52,553 bases of DNA from Bradyrhizobium sp. STM 3843. Its GTDB lineage: Bacteria; Pseudomonadota; Alphaproteobacteria; Rhizobiales; Xanthobacteraceae. Shown piece after piece: positions 25,060 through 34,588 of the stretch. The translations under genes and the position numbers were made by a program. How positions within the stretch are numbered: position 1 is the first letter of the stretch; every line of letters begins with the position of its first letter. The notes under the pieces are model-generated. The model ran no database searches and had not been told where the DNA came from. It saw only the letters and a program-made list of their open reading frames with translations. The stretch covers positions 1 through 52,553 of the forward strand of contig NZ_CAFK01000116.1 in NCBI RefSeq assembly GCF_000239815.1. Direction: 5' to 3'.

Positions 25060-27017
25060 ACTCAGCGACCGACGGCCGGGCATTCGACAGCGCGCGACGT
25101 GGGCTCATTCCCCGTCGCGTGCTGTTCGACAATCCGACGTTCTTCGACGCCAAGCTGTCGCCGGACGGACAATTCGTGTCCTGGCTCGCGCCGGTCGACG
25201 GCGTGCTCAATCTCTGGGTCGCGCCGTGCGATCACATTGCCGGCGCAGAGCCGGTGACGCGCACGAAGGGCCGGCCGATCACCTGGCAGGATTGGAGCCC
25301 CGACGGGCGCTTCCTGATGTTCATCAAGGACGAGAACGGCGATGAGAACTTTCATCTGTTCGTGGTCGATCCATGGACGTGCGCGTTGCGCGACCTCACG
25401 CCCTATCCGGGCGTGCGCGCGATGCCGACGCTGTGGTCGCGCGCCGTGCCGAACCAGATCGCCGTCACGCTCAACGATCGCGACCCTCGCAGTCCCGACG
25501 TGTTCGCGCTCGATCTCGACAGCGGCGAGCGTACGCTGATCTGGCAGAACACCCAGCAGCTCGAGTTCGTCGGCCTGGACTGGCAGCTCAAGCCGCGGCA
25601 CGCCCGCAGCTACGCACCCGACGGCGGCGCGCGGCTGTGGCGGATCGAGGACGGCACGCTGGTGCCCTGGTGCGACGTGCCGTTCGAGGCGAGCTGGAGC
25701 ACGCGGGTCGCGACCTTCGACATCAGCGGACGCCATCTGCATCTGTTCTCCTGCCTGCATCACGACAAGACGGCGCTGGTGCGCATGGACTGGGCGACCG
25801 GCGACGAGCAGGTGCTGTTTGCCAGCGATGAGGCCGACGTGACCGGCTGGATCCTGGATGGACAGAGCTTCGAGCCGCTGGCGGCCGCGATCGATCCCGG
25901 CCGGCAGCACTGGCATGCGATCTCCGGCGCGGTGGCGAATGATCTGGCGCTCATCCGCGATGCGCTGCCGGGCCATGCTTTTCACGTCATCAGCCAGTCC
26001 GACGACGCCCGCCGCTGGACTCTGATGAGCTACACGCCGCAGCAGCCCGGCACTTTCCATCTGTACGATCGTAACAGTGGCACGGTGACCGAGCTGTTCA
26101 CCGCGCGGCCGGAGCTGAAATCATACCGCCTCGCGCCGATGCATCCGATCAGCGCCAAGGCACGCGACGGGCTCGATCTGGTGTCCTATCTGACCCTGCC
26201 GTCTGACATCGACGGCGACCGGCCGCCAGAGCCGCTGCCGATGGTGCTGGTCGTGCATGGCGGGCCCTGGGGCCGCGACGTCCACGGCTATCGCGGCGAC
26301 CATCAATGGCTCGCCGATCGCGGTTATGCCGTGCTCTCGGTGAATTATCGCGGCTCGACCGGCTTCGGCAAAGCCTTCGTCTCGGCGAGCGAGAAGCAGC
26401 ATGCGCGCAAGATGCACGACGATCTCATCGACATGGTCGACTGGGCGGTCGCGCAAGGAGTAGCGCTGCGCGACCGGATCGCGATCACCGGCGTGTCCTA
26501 CGGCGGCTACGCCTCCTTCGTCGCCGCAACCTTCACGCCGGAGGTGTTCTGCTGCGCGGTGCCGGTGGTCGGCATCACCAACCTGCAGACGCTGCTCGAA
26601 TCCATGCCGCCGTATTGGTCGGGATTTGCCGAGTTCATGTATCGCAGCTATGGCGATCCGCGCACCGCGGCGGGGCGGGCGCTGCTGGCCGAGCGCTCGC
26701 CGATCCATCAGGTCGACAACATCACAAAGCCGATGCTGATCTTCCACGGCGCCAACGACGTGCGCTGCCTGATCGCGGAGAGTGATACCATCGTCGCCGC
26801 GATGCGACAGCGGAGTATTCCGGTCACCTATATCGTCTATCCCGACGAGGGGCATGGCTTCCAGAAGCCGGAGAACCGCCTGTCCTATATCGCGATGGCG
26901 GAGGCCTTCTTCGCGCGCCATCTCGGCGGCGCATTCGAGCCGATCGACCGGGATTTCGACGGTTCCAGCCATGAGGTGAGGGCCGGCGCGCCGCTGCTGG
27001 CCGACTATATCGCATAG
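25056..27017 (+). CDS. S9 family (prolyl oligopeptidase-type) peptidase
   Basis: A 653-residue serine peptidase. Residues about 25-370 form a WD/beta-propeller-like gate, with a SPDGQFVSWLAPVDG and WSPDGRFLMFIKDENGDEN pattern. Residues about 390-640 are the alpha/beta hydrolase domain. The catalytic triad is Ser481 (GVSYGGYAS), Asp568 (GANDVRC) and His600 (DEGHGF). No signal peptide is apparent, so it is probably cytoplasmic and trims peptides. Its four-base overlap with DUF1501 is notable because the S9 enzyme is not an obligate partner of that pair. A role in processing a product or signal of the BlaI-controlled operon is an inference. Confidence 0.9.
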   Translation: MNSATDGRAFDSARRGLIPRRVLFDNPTFFDAKLSPDGQFVSWLAPVDGVLNLWVAPCDHIAGAEPVTRTKGRPITWQDWSPDGRFLMFIKDENGDENFHLFVVDPWTCALRDLTPYPGVRAMPTLWSRAVPNQIAVTLNDRDPRSPDVFALDLDSGERTLIWQNTQQLEFVGLDWQLKPRHARSYAPDGGARLWRIEDGTLVPWCDVPFEASWSTRVATFDISGRHLHLFSCLHHDKTALVRMDWATGDEQVLFASDEADVTGWILDGQSFEPLAAAIDPGRQHWHAISGAVANDLALIRDALPGHAFHVISQSDDARRWTLMSYTPQQPGTFHLYDRNSGTVTELFTARPELKSYRLAPMHPISAKARDGLDLVSYLTLPSDIDGDRPPEPLPMVLVVHGGPWGRDVHGYRGDHQWLADRGYAVLSVNYRGSTGFGKAFVSASEKQHARKMHDDLIDMVDWAVAQGVALRDRIAITGVSYGGYASFVAATFTPEVFCCAVPVVGITNLQTLLESMPPYWSGFAEFMYRSYGDPRTAAGRALLAERSPIHQVDNITKPMLIFHGANDVRCLIAESDTIVAAMRQRSIPVTYIVYPDEGHGFQKPENRLSYIAMAEAFFARHLGGAFEPIDRDFDGSSHEVRAGAPLLADYIA

Positions 27018-27189
27018 ACGAGCGCCCTCGCGGCGCCCAATCCGCGAGCGCCTGCCGGCCTATCGCCCTGCCCAGATGGCGGATGGACGGTACCACGAAC
27101 CCCATTTACATCACCCTGCGATCGCGCTGAAAATGGCGCTCTCTTGATGTGTGCCGATGCAACGGACGATTCCGGAGCAGGGGGCGACG

Positions 27190-28365
27190 ATGATCAATCC
27201 GAATGCCTTAGCGGGGTTGCGCCGGATCGAACGCGACGTGCGGCTCGATCTGTTTCGGGGGATCGGTCTGTGGATGATCTTTCTCGATCACATTCCGCAT
27301 GACGTCGTCTCCTGGCTGACGCTCCGCAATTACGGCTTCAGCGACGCCGCCGAATTCTTCGTCTTCATTTCGGGCTATCTGGTCGGCTTCATCTACGCGC
27401 CAATCATCCGCGCCGGACTGTTCTTTGCCGCCGCCAAGCGGCTGCTGCGGCGGGCGCTGCAGATGTACGTGGCCCATATCATGCTGTTTCTTTTGTTCAC
27501 CGCCCAGATCGCGCGTACCGTGCGGCGGTTCGACAATCCGCTATATGAGGACGAATTCAACATCCACAATTTTCTGGAGCATCCGGACGTGCTGATCGGG
27601 CAGGCGATCACGCTGCGCTACAAGCCGGTCAATCTCGACGTGCTGCCGCTCTACATCACCCTGGTCGCAACAGCCCCGTTCATGCTCTGGTGCCTGGTGC
27701 GCCGGCCGAACCTGACGCTCGCGGCGTCGGTGGTGCTCTATGCGTTCTCGCGCTGGTTCGATTGGAACGTCCCATCGTATCCGGCGGGCACGACCTGGTA
27801 TTTCAATCCGTTCTGCTGGCAGCTTCTGTTCGTGTTCGCGGCATGGTGCGGCAATGGCGGCTTTGCGCTGATCGCGCGGTGGGTGTGGTCGCGCGCGGTG
27901 ATGTGGCTTGCGGTGGCGTGGCTGGTCTTCGCCTTCCTGATCGTGATGACCTGGCACATCCCGGCGCTCGCGGTGCTGGTGCCGAAATGGATGATCAAGG
28001 TGATCTATCCGATCGACAAGACCGACCTCGACCTGTTCCGCCTGACGCATTTCCTCGCGCTGGCGACCTGGGTCTCCTATCTCGTGCCGCGCGACTGGCC
28101 GCCGCTGAAGGCGCGCTGGACATTCCCGATGCGGCTCTGCGGCCGGCACTCGCTGCCGATCTTCTGCCTCGGCGTGTTCCTGTCGTTCTCGGCGCATTGG
28201 ATCCTCATGCAATATACGCGTGGCGTCTGGGAGCAGCTGGCGGTCAGCGCCGCCGGCATCCTGATCATGATCGGCTTCGCCTGGCTGCTCGAGCGCACCA
28301 ACGAGGTGCCCGACCTGTTCGTCGAGGTGCTGGAGAGCAAAGAGGCCGGGACCGAGAGCGCCTGA
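27190..28365 (+). CDS. opgC: OpgC domain membrane acyltransferase
   Basis: A 391-residue protein with about ten membrane helices. RDVRLDLFRGIGLWMIFLDH followed by IPHD and AAEFFVFISGYLVGF match OpgC, which succinylates osmoregulated periplasmic glucans. The start at ATGATCAAT is preferred to candidates up to 13 codons upstream, whose extension is polar and not conserved-looking. It lies 173 bases after the S9 gene and may be a separate unit. Related acyltransferases modify other glycans, so the substrate is inferred. Confidence 0.85.
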   Translation: MINPNALAGLRRIERDVRLDLFRGIGLWMIFLDHIPHDVVSWLTLRNYGFSDAAEFFVFISGYLVGFIYAPIIRAGLFFAAAKRLLRRALQMYVAHIMLFLLFTAQIARTVRRFDNPLYEDEFNIHNFLEHPDVLIGQAITLRYKPVNLDVLPLYITLVATAPFMLWCLVRRPNLTLAASVVLYAFSRWFDWNVPSYPAGTTWYFNPFCWQLLFVFAAWCGNGGFALIARWVWSRAVMWLAVAWLVFAFLIVMTWHIPALAVLVPKWMIKVIYPIDKTDLDLFRLTHFLALATWVSYLVPRDWPPLKARWTFPMRLCGRHSLPIFCLGVFLSFSAHWILMQYTRGVWEQLAVSAAGILIMIGFAWLLERTNEVPDLFVEVLESKEAGTESA

Positions 28366-28382
28366 TGCCGGGGGAGAGATCG

Positions 28383-28871
28383 ATGCCTGCGCGGATCCTG
28401 ATGATCGTTGCGATGGTCCTGGCTCTGACCGGTCACGCCGGCGCGCAAGCGCCGTCGCCCGAGGCGTTGGAGGCCGCGCGCAACCTGGTCGTGACCATGA
28501 AGCTGGCTGATCAGTACAAGGCGATGCTGCCGACCATCCTGCTCGGCATCAAGCCGGTGCTGGTGCAGGACCGGCCGGAGATCGAGCGCGACTACGAGGC
28601 GATGGCGGCGACGGTTGGTGACGCCTACACGCCGTTCTATCAGGCCATGGTCGATCGCGTCGCCGCGCTCTATGCCAGCGCGTTTACGATCGACGAGCTG
28701 CATCAGATCGAGGCGTTCTATCGCACGGCAGTCGGTCAGAAATTGCTGGAGAAAGTGCCCGCGCTGGCGCAACAGCGCGAGGTCGTGGTGCAGGACATCA
28801 GCCGCAAAGCTGCCGATGAGCTGAAAGCGCGCCTGACCGACGCGCTGCGGCAGAAGGGGCACAAGCTGTGA
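28383..28871 (+). CDS. DUF2059 domain-containing secreted protein
   Basis: A 162-residue protein. Residues 1-22 are a cleavable signal ending HAGAQA. The mature helical domain contains AYTPFYQAMVDRVAALYAS and FTIDELHQIEAFYRTAVGQK, the hallmark of DUF2059. The family is periplasmic and of unknown function. GGGGAGAG is well spaced from the ATG at 28383. An ATG at 28365 overlapping the opgC stop is also possible. It probably shares a transcript with opgC. Confidence 0.85.
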   Translation: MPARILMIVAMVLALTGHAGAQAPSPEALEAARNLVVTMKLADQYKAMLPTILLGIKPVLVQDRPEIERDYEAMAATVGDAYTPFYQAMVDRVAALYASAFTIDELHQIEAFYRTAVGQKLLEKVPALAQQREVVVQDISRKAADELKARLTDALRQKGHKL

Positions 28872-29443
28872 CGGCGTCGTCACACAGCGTGCGCGACACA
28901 AAAATTTCGTAACTCAGCCTCTTGCAAGGGGCCCCGGTGCAAGCTGGAAACGTCTCGATTCGCCACGGTTCGAACCATGCCTGCCGTGATGTCCTGGACC
29001 AGCGTACCGCCAAGCTTCCCCTCAACTCGGTCCAAGAAGCAATCTTGCGGCCGGCCTTACGACGGTGCTCTGCTCTGTCGGCGAAGGTCAGGACCGAGCC
29101 TGGTCCATCGAGATGACGTTTCCGCTCGCGCGGTTCCTCCTTGGCAGCCTGACGCGCGGCAATTTCTCGGCTTGTCGTTTTGCAGGATTTGTGGATTTCT
29201 TGCCTGGCGATGATCGTTCGAGCATGTGCGAAATCCCGCTTCGGCCGTATACGCCGGCATGGCGACGGGTGGCTCGTGACGATCACCGCGACAGCCCGGG
29301 AACCAATGCTTTCAACGCCATGGGCGTGTCGCCGGCGTCGGTTCGAATGCAAGTTCAACCACGCAGGCTCAGTGACGCCAGGCTTTGAAACAAATGGGCT
29401 TCAGTATTTCGGGATTGCCGCAGTGCCATGGAGATAACATCCA
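28872..29443. other. gene-free region before the beta-propeller gene
   Basis: About 570 bases with lower GC than the surrounding genes and no convincing gene. Short open stretches exist on the minus strand, for example ending at a TGA at 28881, but they are broken by stops and resemble no family I know. It could be eroded coding sequence next to an acquired gene. Confidence 0.45.
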
Positions 29444-31723
29444 GTGAATATCAATCGGCGCGGCATTTTAACGACATTCGTAGCCACAGCGGTTAGTTCG
29501 GTTAGTGAAAAGGCCCTCGCATTTGTGAGAGGCGGGATACGGTCAGCATCCACTGCCGCTCCAACCTGGCAAACGCTCAAGGTCGGCGGCGGCGGCAACA
29601 TGCGCGGTATGGATGTCGTCGGGACCACGCTCCTTGCGCGGTCGGATACTCACCCAGCGCTCTATTTTTGGGATTCGGCGGCCAACAGATGGGACCCTTT
29701 AGTCACGTCCTATTCGTTGCCATCCAACTATGTGGCGTCCTATGGCAACAACGTCTTCGCGGATGGCGTATGGGAAGCGCGCATCTGCCCGAGCACGTTG
29801 ACCAAGCTTTATATGGTCTATCTCAGCACGCCATTCGTTTCGACGAACAGCGGGCGGACTTGGACGTCGATCAAATCCGGTGCGTGGCCGAGCTTTGCCA
29901 ACAATGGCGTTGCCGGTTGGTTTGAGGCGAACGGCGATCACGGCGTCTGCAACATGGCGGTTGATCCCGCCAATGACCAGATCGTGTTTGTGGGATCGCC
30001 TGCAAACGGTCTGCTCAAGACCAGCAACAGCGGCGGGAAGTGGGTCGTCGACAGTGGCGTTCCCGCTGCGACGTCGCAAGGTATCGGAATTGTCTTCGAT
30101 CCCACGTCCTCGGTGGTTGGCGGCGCAACTCAAGGCATATTTGCCGTCTCGAACGGGCAAGGGGTTTGGCATTCGACCAACGGCGGTTCGTCATGGACCA
30201 GGCTCAACACGACGGGAATGCCGACCGCCTATTGGGATATGGTCGTAGATCAGCTCGGGACGCTATGGATCACGACAGGCGCGGGAGGTGCACTCCGGTC
30301 GTGGACGTCTGAAACTGGATGGGTCAGAAACTCACTCAGGGATGGCGCAGGTCTCAGCGGGATCGCGGTGTCGCCTCTTACTCCTAATAATATGCTCTGC
30401 TGCAGCCTCGGCGGTCGCATGTACATCTCGACTGATCGTGGGAGCACCTGGACCACGTCGATCATCACCTCGAGGGTTGACGGCAGCGCAGACGCGCCTT
30501 GGCAGAATTGGGGACCTTCTGCTGGCTACGCTGGAACAAATAACGGCGGCTATAGCCGAGGATCCTATGGATACTCGGCCAACAGGCTTCTGTTCGATAG
30601 CACCGGCGTCGTCTACATGGCGCAAGGGTTCGGGGTTTTCTCAGCGCCGACGCCGTTCGCGAATCCCAACAATATCACCTATAGGGCACAGTCTCGCGGC
30701 ATTGAGGCGCTTGATGCCACCTGTGTTATCCATCCTCCGGGCGGGGTCCCGATCGGAACTGCATGGGATCTACCGATCTGGCGGTGGCCGGACTACGGCG
30801 CGGCATATCCATCGAAGTACGGTCCGGACGACGACTTCTATGCCAACATGCCAACCTACGGCGTGGCTCTGAAGCGTGGTCACATGATCGACTATGCCTC
30901 AAGCTCACCAAATTTCCTTGTTGGCTTGACCTCGTTCGGTTTGTACTACTCCAGTGATTACGGCAGCACCTGGTCGCGGATGTCAAACCAGGCGGCGCTG
31001 GGAGATACCTATTATCAGGGAGCTTGCGTCGCATCGTCATCCCCGACCAACCATCTTTTCTTTGGTGTCGGCTCAGGGCTAATCTACACGACTGACAACG
31101 GGGTGACGTGGAAAAAATCGTCCTATGCCGGCAGTGGCATGCCGTCTTTCCCATTCTTCTATGAATGTGTCATCGCAGCCGATCGCGTCACGCCCGGAAA
31201 GTTCTATGTGCTTTCCGCCGGCGACAAGATGTACGTGTCCACGGATGGCGGGGCGACGTTCAAGGCCGCCGGCGCGCTGACCGACGCCCTCGGGCTCGCG
31301 CGAGTCAAATGCGTGCCTGCGAATGCCGGGCATGTGTTCGTCGTGACCGGAAACTCGCTCAATCGGCAGCCAGTGCCCAGCGCCATCTTGAAGTGGTCCA
31401 CCAAGAGCGGCACCTCGTTCTCGACGCTGTTTGACTTCCACAGCGTGGAGGACATTGGCTTCGGGACGGTCGTCGCGGGCCAATCCTATCCAACGCTCTA
31501 CATCGCCGCCCACCGCGCCAGCACGGCGACCTACGGCATCTACAAGTGCAACAACTTCAACCCGAGCACAGGCGCCGGCACCTGGACGCTGATGACGAAT
31601 TCAGACGGGACGAACTATCCGGAAGGGTGGTTCTCTGCGATTGCCGGCGTGGCGGGTGACCCGGTCAACGACAATAGATGCTCAATCGCTTATACGAATG
31701 GCGGGTTCAAGAGGTACGGTTAA
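29444..31723 (+). CDS. Asp-box (BNR) repeat beta-propeller protein, exported
   Basis: A 759-residue protein. The N-terminus NRRGILTTFVATAVSS looks like a Tat-type signal. Seven Asp-box motifs of the S/T-x-D/N-x-G-x-x-W/F type occur near residues 133 (STNSGRTW), 193, 244, 329, 503, 549 (TTDNGVTW) and 599 (STDGGATF). This fits one or two beta-propellers as in sialidases, GH74 xyloglucanases or sortilin-like proteins. Catalytic residues of those enzymes could not be recognised, so the activity is open. It starts at GTG. Its sequence is less GC-rich than its neighbours and it is flanked by gene-free stretches, signs of horizontal gain. Confidence 0.75.
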   Translation: MNINRRGILTTFVATAVSSVSEKALAFVRGGIRSASTAAPTWQTLKVGGGGNMRGMDVVGTTLLARSDTHPALYFWDSAANRWDPLVTSYSLPSNYVASYGNNVFADGVWEARICPSTLTKLYMVYLSTPFVSTNSGRTWTSIKSGAWPSFANNGVAGWFEANGDHGVCNMAVDPANDQIVFVGSPANGLLKTSNSGGKWVVDSGVPAATSQGIGIVFDPTSSVVGGATQGIFAVSNGQGVWHSTNGGSSWTRLNTTGMPTAYWDMVVDQLGTLWITTGAGGALRSWTSETGWVRNSLRDGAGLSGIAVSPLTPNNMLCCSLGGRMYISTDRGSTWTTSIITSRVDGSADAPWQNWGPSAGYAGTNNGGYSRGSYGYSANRLLFDSTGVVYMAQGFGVFSAPTPFANPNNITYRAQSRGIEALDATCVIHPPGGVPIGTAWDLPIWRWPDYGAAYPSKYGPDDDFYANMPTYGVALKRGHMIDYASSSPNFLVGLTSFGLYYSSDYGSTWSRMSNQAALGDTYYQGACVASSSPTNHLFFGVGSGLIYTTDNGVTWKKSSYAGSGMPSFPFFYECVIAADRVTPGKFYVLSAGDKMYVSTDGGATFKAAGALTDALGLARVKCVPANAGHVFVVTGNSLNRQPVPSAILKWSTKSGTSFSTLFDFHSVEDIGFGTVVAGQSYPTLYIAAHRASTATYGIYKCNNFNPSTGAGTWTLMTNSDGTNYPEGWFSAIAGVAGDPVNDNRCSIAYTNGGFKRYG

Positions 31724-31733
31724 TCCCGTACCT
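31712..31733. terminator. hairpin over the stop codon of the beta-propeller gene
   Basis: AGGTACGG (31712-31719) and CCGTACCT (31726-31733) form a perfect 8-bp stem around TTAATC, which contains the stop codon. A bidirectional terminator is possible, but no T-run follows. Confidence 0.45.
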
Positions 31734-31970
31734 TGTTGATGGCGCGATTCGGGAGCCGCCGCGCTCGCGACGCCGCAATGTAGTCGTTGCGCACGCAATC
31801 CGCTTTCGAATTGATTGGATCAAGAGTGAGTTTTGTGAGGCTCTTGCGAAATCCCGAATATCGAATGACCGACAGACTGTAGCATTTCGCCGATCGGTTC
31901 CGAGCTCTTCTCCCCATGCTCCTCGAACAGGATGATCTTGGTGCTTGCGATACGATTGAGCCGGCACTTG
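31720..31970 (-). pseudogene. probable C-terminal remnant of an FkbM-type methyltransferase
   Basis: Read on the minus strand, one frame gives STKIILFEEHGEKSSEPIGE followed by MLQSVGHSIFGISQEP. It then hits a stop, and the next frame continues LDPINSKADCVRNDYIAASR. The order 'IIxFE...G...IFxI...NDYIA' is that of FkbM methyltransferase C-termini. No start and no SAM motif remain, so this is a frameshifted fragment if the reading is right. It converges on the beta-propeller gene. Confidence 0.4.
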
Positions 31971-31991
31971 CGACTTCAACATGCGTTCGTG

Positions 31992-32035
31992 GTTATGGAT
32001 TCCGGGCTCGCTTGCTCCGCAAGCGCCCCGGAATG
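31992..32035. repeat. dispersed palindromic repeat, copy 3
   Basis: Starts GTTATGGATTCCGGGCTCGC and ends GCGCCCCGGAATGA, with a short CTTGCTCCGCAAG hairpin centre. Orientation is the reverse of copy 4, which follows 28 bases later. Confidence 0.75.
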
Positions 32036-32063
32036 AAGGATAAATTGTGTACTCCCTCTACTC

Positions 32064-32110
32064 GTCATTCCGGGGCATCGCGCAGCGATGAGCCCGGAAT
32101 CCATAACCAC
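32064..32110. repeat. dispersed palindromic repeat, copy 4
   Basis: Starts GTCATTCCGGGGCATCGCG and ends GCCCGGAATCCATAACCAC. It is almost identical to copy 5 at 41057 (GTCATTCCGGGGCATCGCG in both), despite lying 9 kb away. Confidence 0.78.
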
Positions 32111-32566
32111 GCGCTCATTTGCAATGTGCTCCATGAGCACGATGCGGATCTCATTTTGTATCAGCGCTCCAACTGACACTTTACAAATTCCGAAATTGCT
32201 GTAAGAGCACGGGCCACGACGTTGCGGATTTCCGCCAGCGAGAGACCTATGCCGTATTCGTATCCACGCCCGATCAAGGAAGCAGCGCTGCCGCTGATGC
32301 GGCAATGCCTGAATTCCGCGCGCGTGCCGGCGGTCTCCGCAGGCAAGGCGCTGCCAGGCAATATTGCACCGATAGCGTAAAGGCGGCGGGTTTTCCCTCT
32401 GCCTTGGGCAGAGAGAAAATCCGCAAAGCCGTGGTCCCTTCGGGGACGATCTCGACCGACCTCTCTGCTTGCACAACGGTTTGCGCGATCTGACATCGCG
32501 CTGGCCTGATATCTGGAGCCCATGTCGGGTTTCCGGACCTGTAACTGCTTGAGAGAGGAGGATCAG

Positions 32567-33899
32567 ATGCGATCCGATCCCTACCGAGAGCGGGCGCGAG
32601 AGCTGGCGGTTGAAGCCGGCCTCGATCCCGATGCCAAGATCGACCGGCCCGGGCAGCGGCCGATGCCGCTGTGGTGCACGTTTCACGACGCCGCCCGCAA
32701 GGAGCAGCTTGCGCGTGACGCGGAGGCGCTCGCCAACACCGTGGCGGGCCGGCCGCAGGCGGCCGAGTATCAGAACAGCCCGCTGAAGGTGTTCGGCCAG
32801 CACGAGGACGCGACGCTTGCGCAGATGCGCAATTGCATGGCGGTCGGCAACGCCGTGGCCGGCGTGATCTGCGCCGACGGCCATCTCGGCTATGCCCAAC
32901 CGGTCGGCGGCGTGATCGCCTATGAGAAGCAGATCAGCATCTCCGGCGTCGGCTTCGACATCGGCTGCGGCAACATGGCCGTGCGTCTCGATACTCAGTT
33001 CAGTGAGATCGAGAACAAGGTCGGTGCGATCACCCAGGATGTCGCCAAGGTGATCTCCTTCGGCGTCGGCCGCAAGAATGCACAGCGCGTCGAGCATGAG
33101 CTGTTCGACGACGCCGATGCCTGGCGCGAGTCCGACATGGGCGAGTACCGGCAGAAGGCCGTCGGACAGCTCGGCACGGTGGGTTCGGGCAACCACTATG
33201 TCGATTTGATGCGCGATGAGGCCGGCTTCGTCTGGATCGGCGTGCATTTCGGCAGCCGTGGTCTCGGCCACACCAGCGCGACGCGCTACCTCAAGGCGGC
33301 CGGTGGCAAGGACGGCATGACCTGCCGTCGTCGACGAGGACTCGGAGCTCGGGCGGCGCTACATCGCCGCGATGCAGTTGGCGGGGCGTTATGCCTATGC
33401 CGGACGGGAGTGGGTGGTCGAGCGCGTGCGCGCGATCATCGGCGGCGCCGTCACGGACATGGTGCACAACCACCACAACTACGCCTGGCGCGAGACCCAT
33501 GGCGGCAAGGACCTGTGGGTCGTCCGCAAGGGGGCGACGCCGGCCTTTCCTGGCCAGCGCGGCTTCGTCGGCGGCTCGATGGGGGACGATGCCGTCATCA
33601 TCGAGGGCGTGGAGTCCGAGGAGGCGAAGGCTTCGCTGTACTCGACGGTGCACGGGGCCGGGCGGCTGTTCGGGCGGCGGGAAGCCAAGCGGCGTTTCAC
33701 CCGCGCCGAGATGGACGCGTGGCTGCAGGGCCGGGGCGTTACCCTGATCGGGGCCGACCTCGACGAGAGTCCGATGGCCTATCGCCGTCTGCCGGAGGTG
33801 ATCGCCGAGCACGCGGGCTCGGTGAAGGTGCTTCACACCTTGCGTCCGTTCGCGGTGGTGATGGCCGGCGAGGGCGAGTTCGATCCGTTCAAGGATTGA
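32567..33899 (+). pseudogene. rtcB: RtcB family RNA ligase 1, interrupted by a frameshift near 33320
   Basis: The first 250 codons encode a clear RtcB N-terminal part: ADGHLGYAQPVGG, the Mn-binding GFDIGCGNM, GSGNHYVDL and HFGSRGLG. After GGKDGM (about 33318) the frame moves, and the rest continues in another frame from about PAVVDEDSELGRRY. That part has VHNHHNYAWRE, then TVHGAGR with the His that is guanylylated, and ends EGEFDPFKD. All catalytic residues are present if the frames are joined. The junction could be an 8-base deletion relative to relatives or a sequencing error. RtcB joins 2',3'-cyclic phosphate and 5'-OH RNA ends. A strong GAGAGGAGGA precedes the ATG. Confidence 0.85.
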
Positions 33900-33951
33900 G
33901 TTCGTCGTCACGGCCGATTGGCGGTCAACGTGTGGTTCAATTCAAGAGGAC

Positions 33952-33971
33952 AGGCCGCCCACGGGCGGCTT
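33952..33971 (+). terminator. spacer hairpin 1 of the RtcB array
   Basis: GCCGCCCACGGGCGGC (33954-33969) is a 7-bp GC stem around AC, with weaker flanking pairs. It sits between rtcB copy 1 and oxygenase 1. The identical 16 bases recur at 34591 and 36066. No T-run follows, so it is an attenuator or processing site rather than a classical terminator. Confidence 0.55.
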
Positions 33972-33993
33972 GTCATTCCGGTGGAGGATGATG

Positions 33994-34566
33994 ATGGCTG
34001 AGCTGACATGGAGAGCGGATAACATCGAAACGATCGCGGGCTTTTTCTCGGCTGCGGAGTGCGACGATTATATCGCGTTCGCGGAGATGATGGGCTTCGA
34101 GGAGGCGACCTTGTTTGCGCCACGCGGTGTGAAGGACGTACGCAACAATGATCGCGTCATCGTCGACGACGCCGAGCGCGCGCAGGAGCTCTATCAGCGG
34201 CTGATTGGTCATCTCGCGCCGTCGTTCCAGCATCGCTGGACGCCGGTCGGGCTGAACGAGCGGTTGCGGCTCTATCGCTATGATGTCGGGCAGCGGTTCG
34301 AATGGCATCGCGACGGCCACTTCGAGCGGCCGAACGGCGAGCGCAGCCAGTTCACCTTCATGGTCTATCTCAACGATGACTTCGAAGGAGGAGCGACATC
34401 GTTTGGCGATGACAGCGGTCTGACGCCTGATGGTCCTCTTCGCATCACGCCGGAGAAGGGCATGGCGCTGCTGTTCCACCACCCGATCATGCATCGCGGT
34501 GATCCCGTCACCAAGGGGCGCAAATATGTGTTGCGGAGCGATGTGATGTACCGGCGCCTCGCTTGA
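33994..34566 (+). CDS. 2OG-Fe(II) oxygenase 1 (prolyl 4-hydroxylase-like)
   Basis: A 190-residue dioxygenase. LRLYRYDVGQRFEWHRDGHF gives the iron ligands His and Asp (HxD). HHPIMHRGDPVTKGRKYVLR gives the distal His and the Arg that binds 2-oxoglutarate. GGAGG at 33983 sets the third of three consecutive ATGs as start. It belongs to the small PHD2/P4H-like group whose targets range from proteins to nucleic acids. It lies between two RtcB genes and has a close paralogue at 36110, so a link to RNA repair is suggested by context only. Confidence 0.85.
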   Translation: MAELTWRADNIETIAGFFSAAECDDYIAFAEMMGFEEATLFAPRGVKDVRNNDRVIVDDAERAQELYQRLIGHLAPSFQHRWTPVGLNERLRLYRYDVGQRFEWHRDGHFERPNGERSQFTFMVYLNDDFEGGATSFGDDSGLTPDGPLRITPEKGMALLFHHPIMHRGDPVTKGRKYVLRSDVMYRRLA

Positions 34567-34588
34567 GGCCGTCGCGCTCAATTGCTGG

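Larger units (their letters stand above)
31724..32566. other. gene-free region before the RtcB array
   Basis: About 840 bases without an intact gene. It holds the FkbM-like remnant, an inverted pair of palindromic repeats (31992-32035 and 32064-32110), and a stretch at 32170-32500 with broken open frames on the minus strand (for example SLAEIRNVVARALTAISEFV before a stop at 32161). The latter could be another eroded gene that I cannot assign. A GAGAGAGGAGGA ribosome site lies at the right edge, before rtcB. Confidence 0.5.

Noticed and set aside
28881..29055. coherent-looking minus-strand peptide before a TGA at 28881
   Set aside because: It starts right after a TAA, spans little more than 50 codons, and resembles no family I can name. 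Kept only as part of the gene-free region.
32161..32523. 120-codon minus-strand frame before rtcB
   Set aside because: The first half has poor codon use and the promising end (SLAEIRNVVARALTAISEFV) is short. It may be an eroded gene but cannot be supported as coding.
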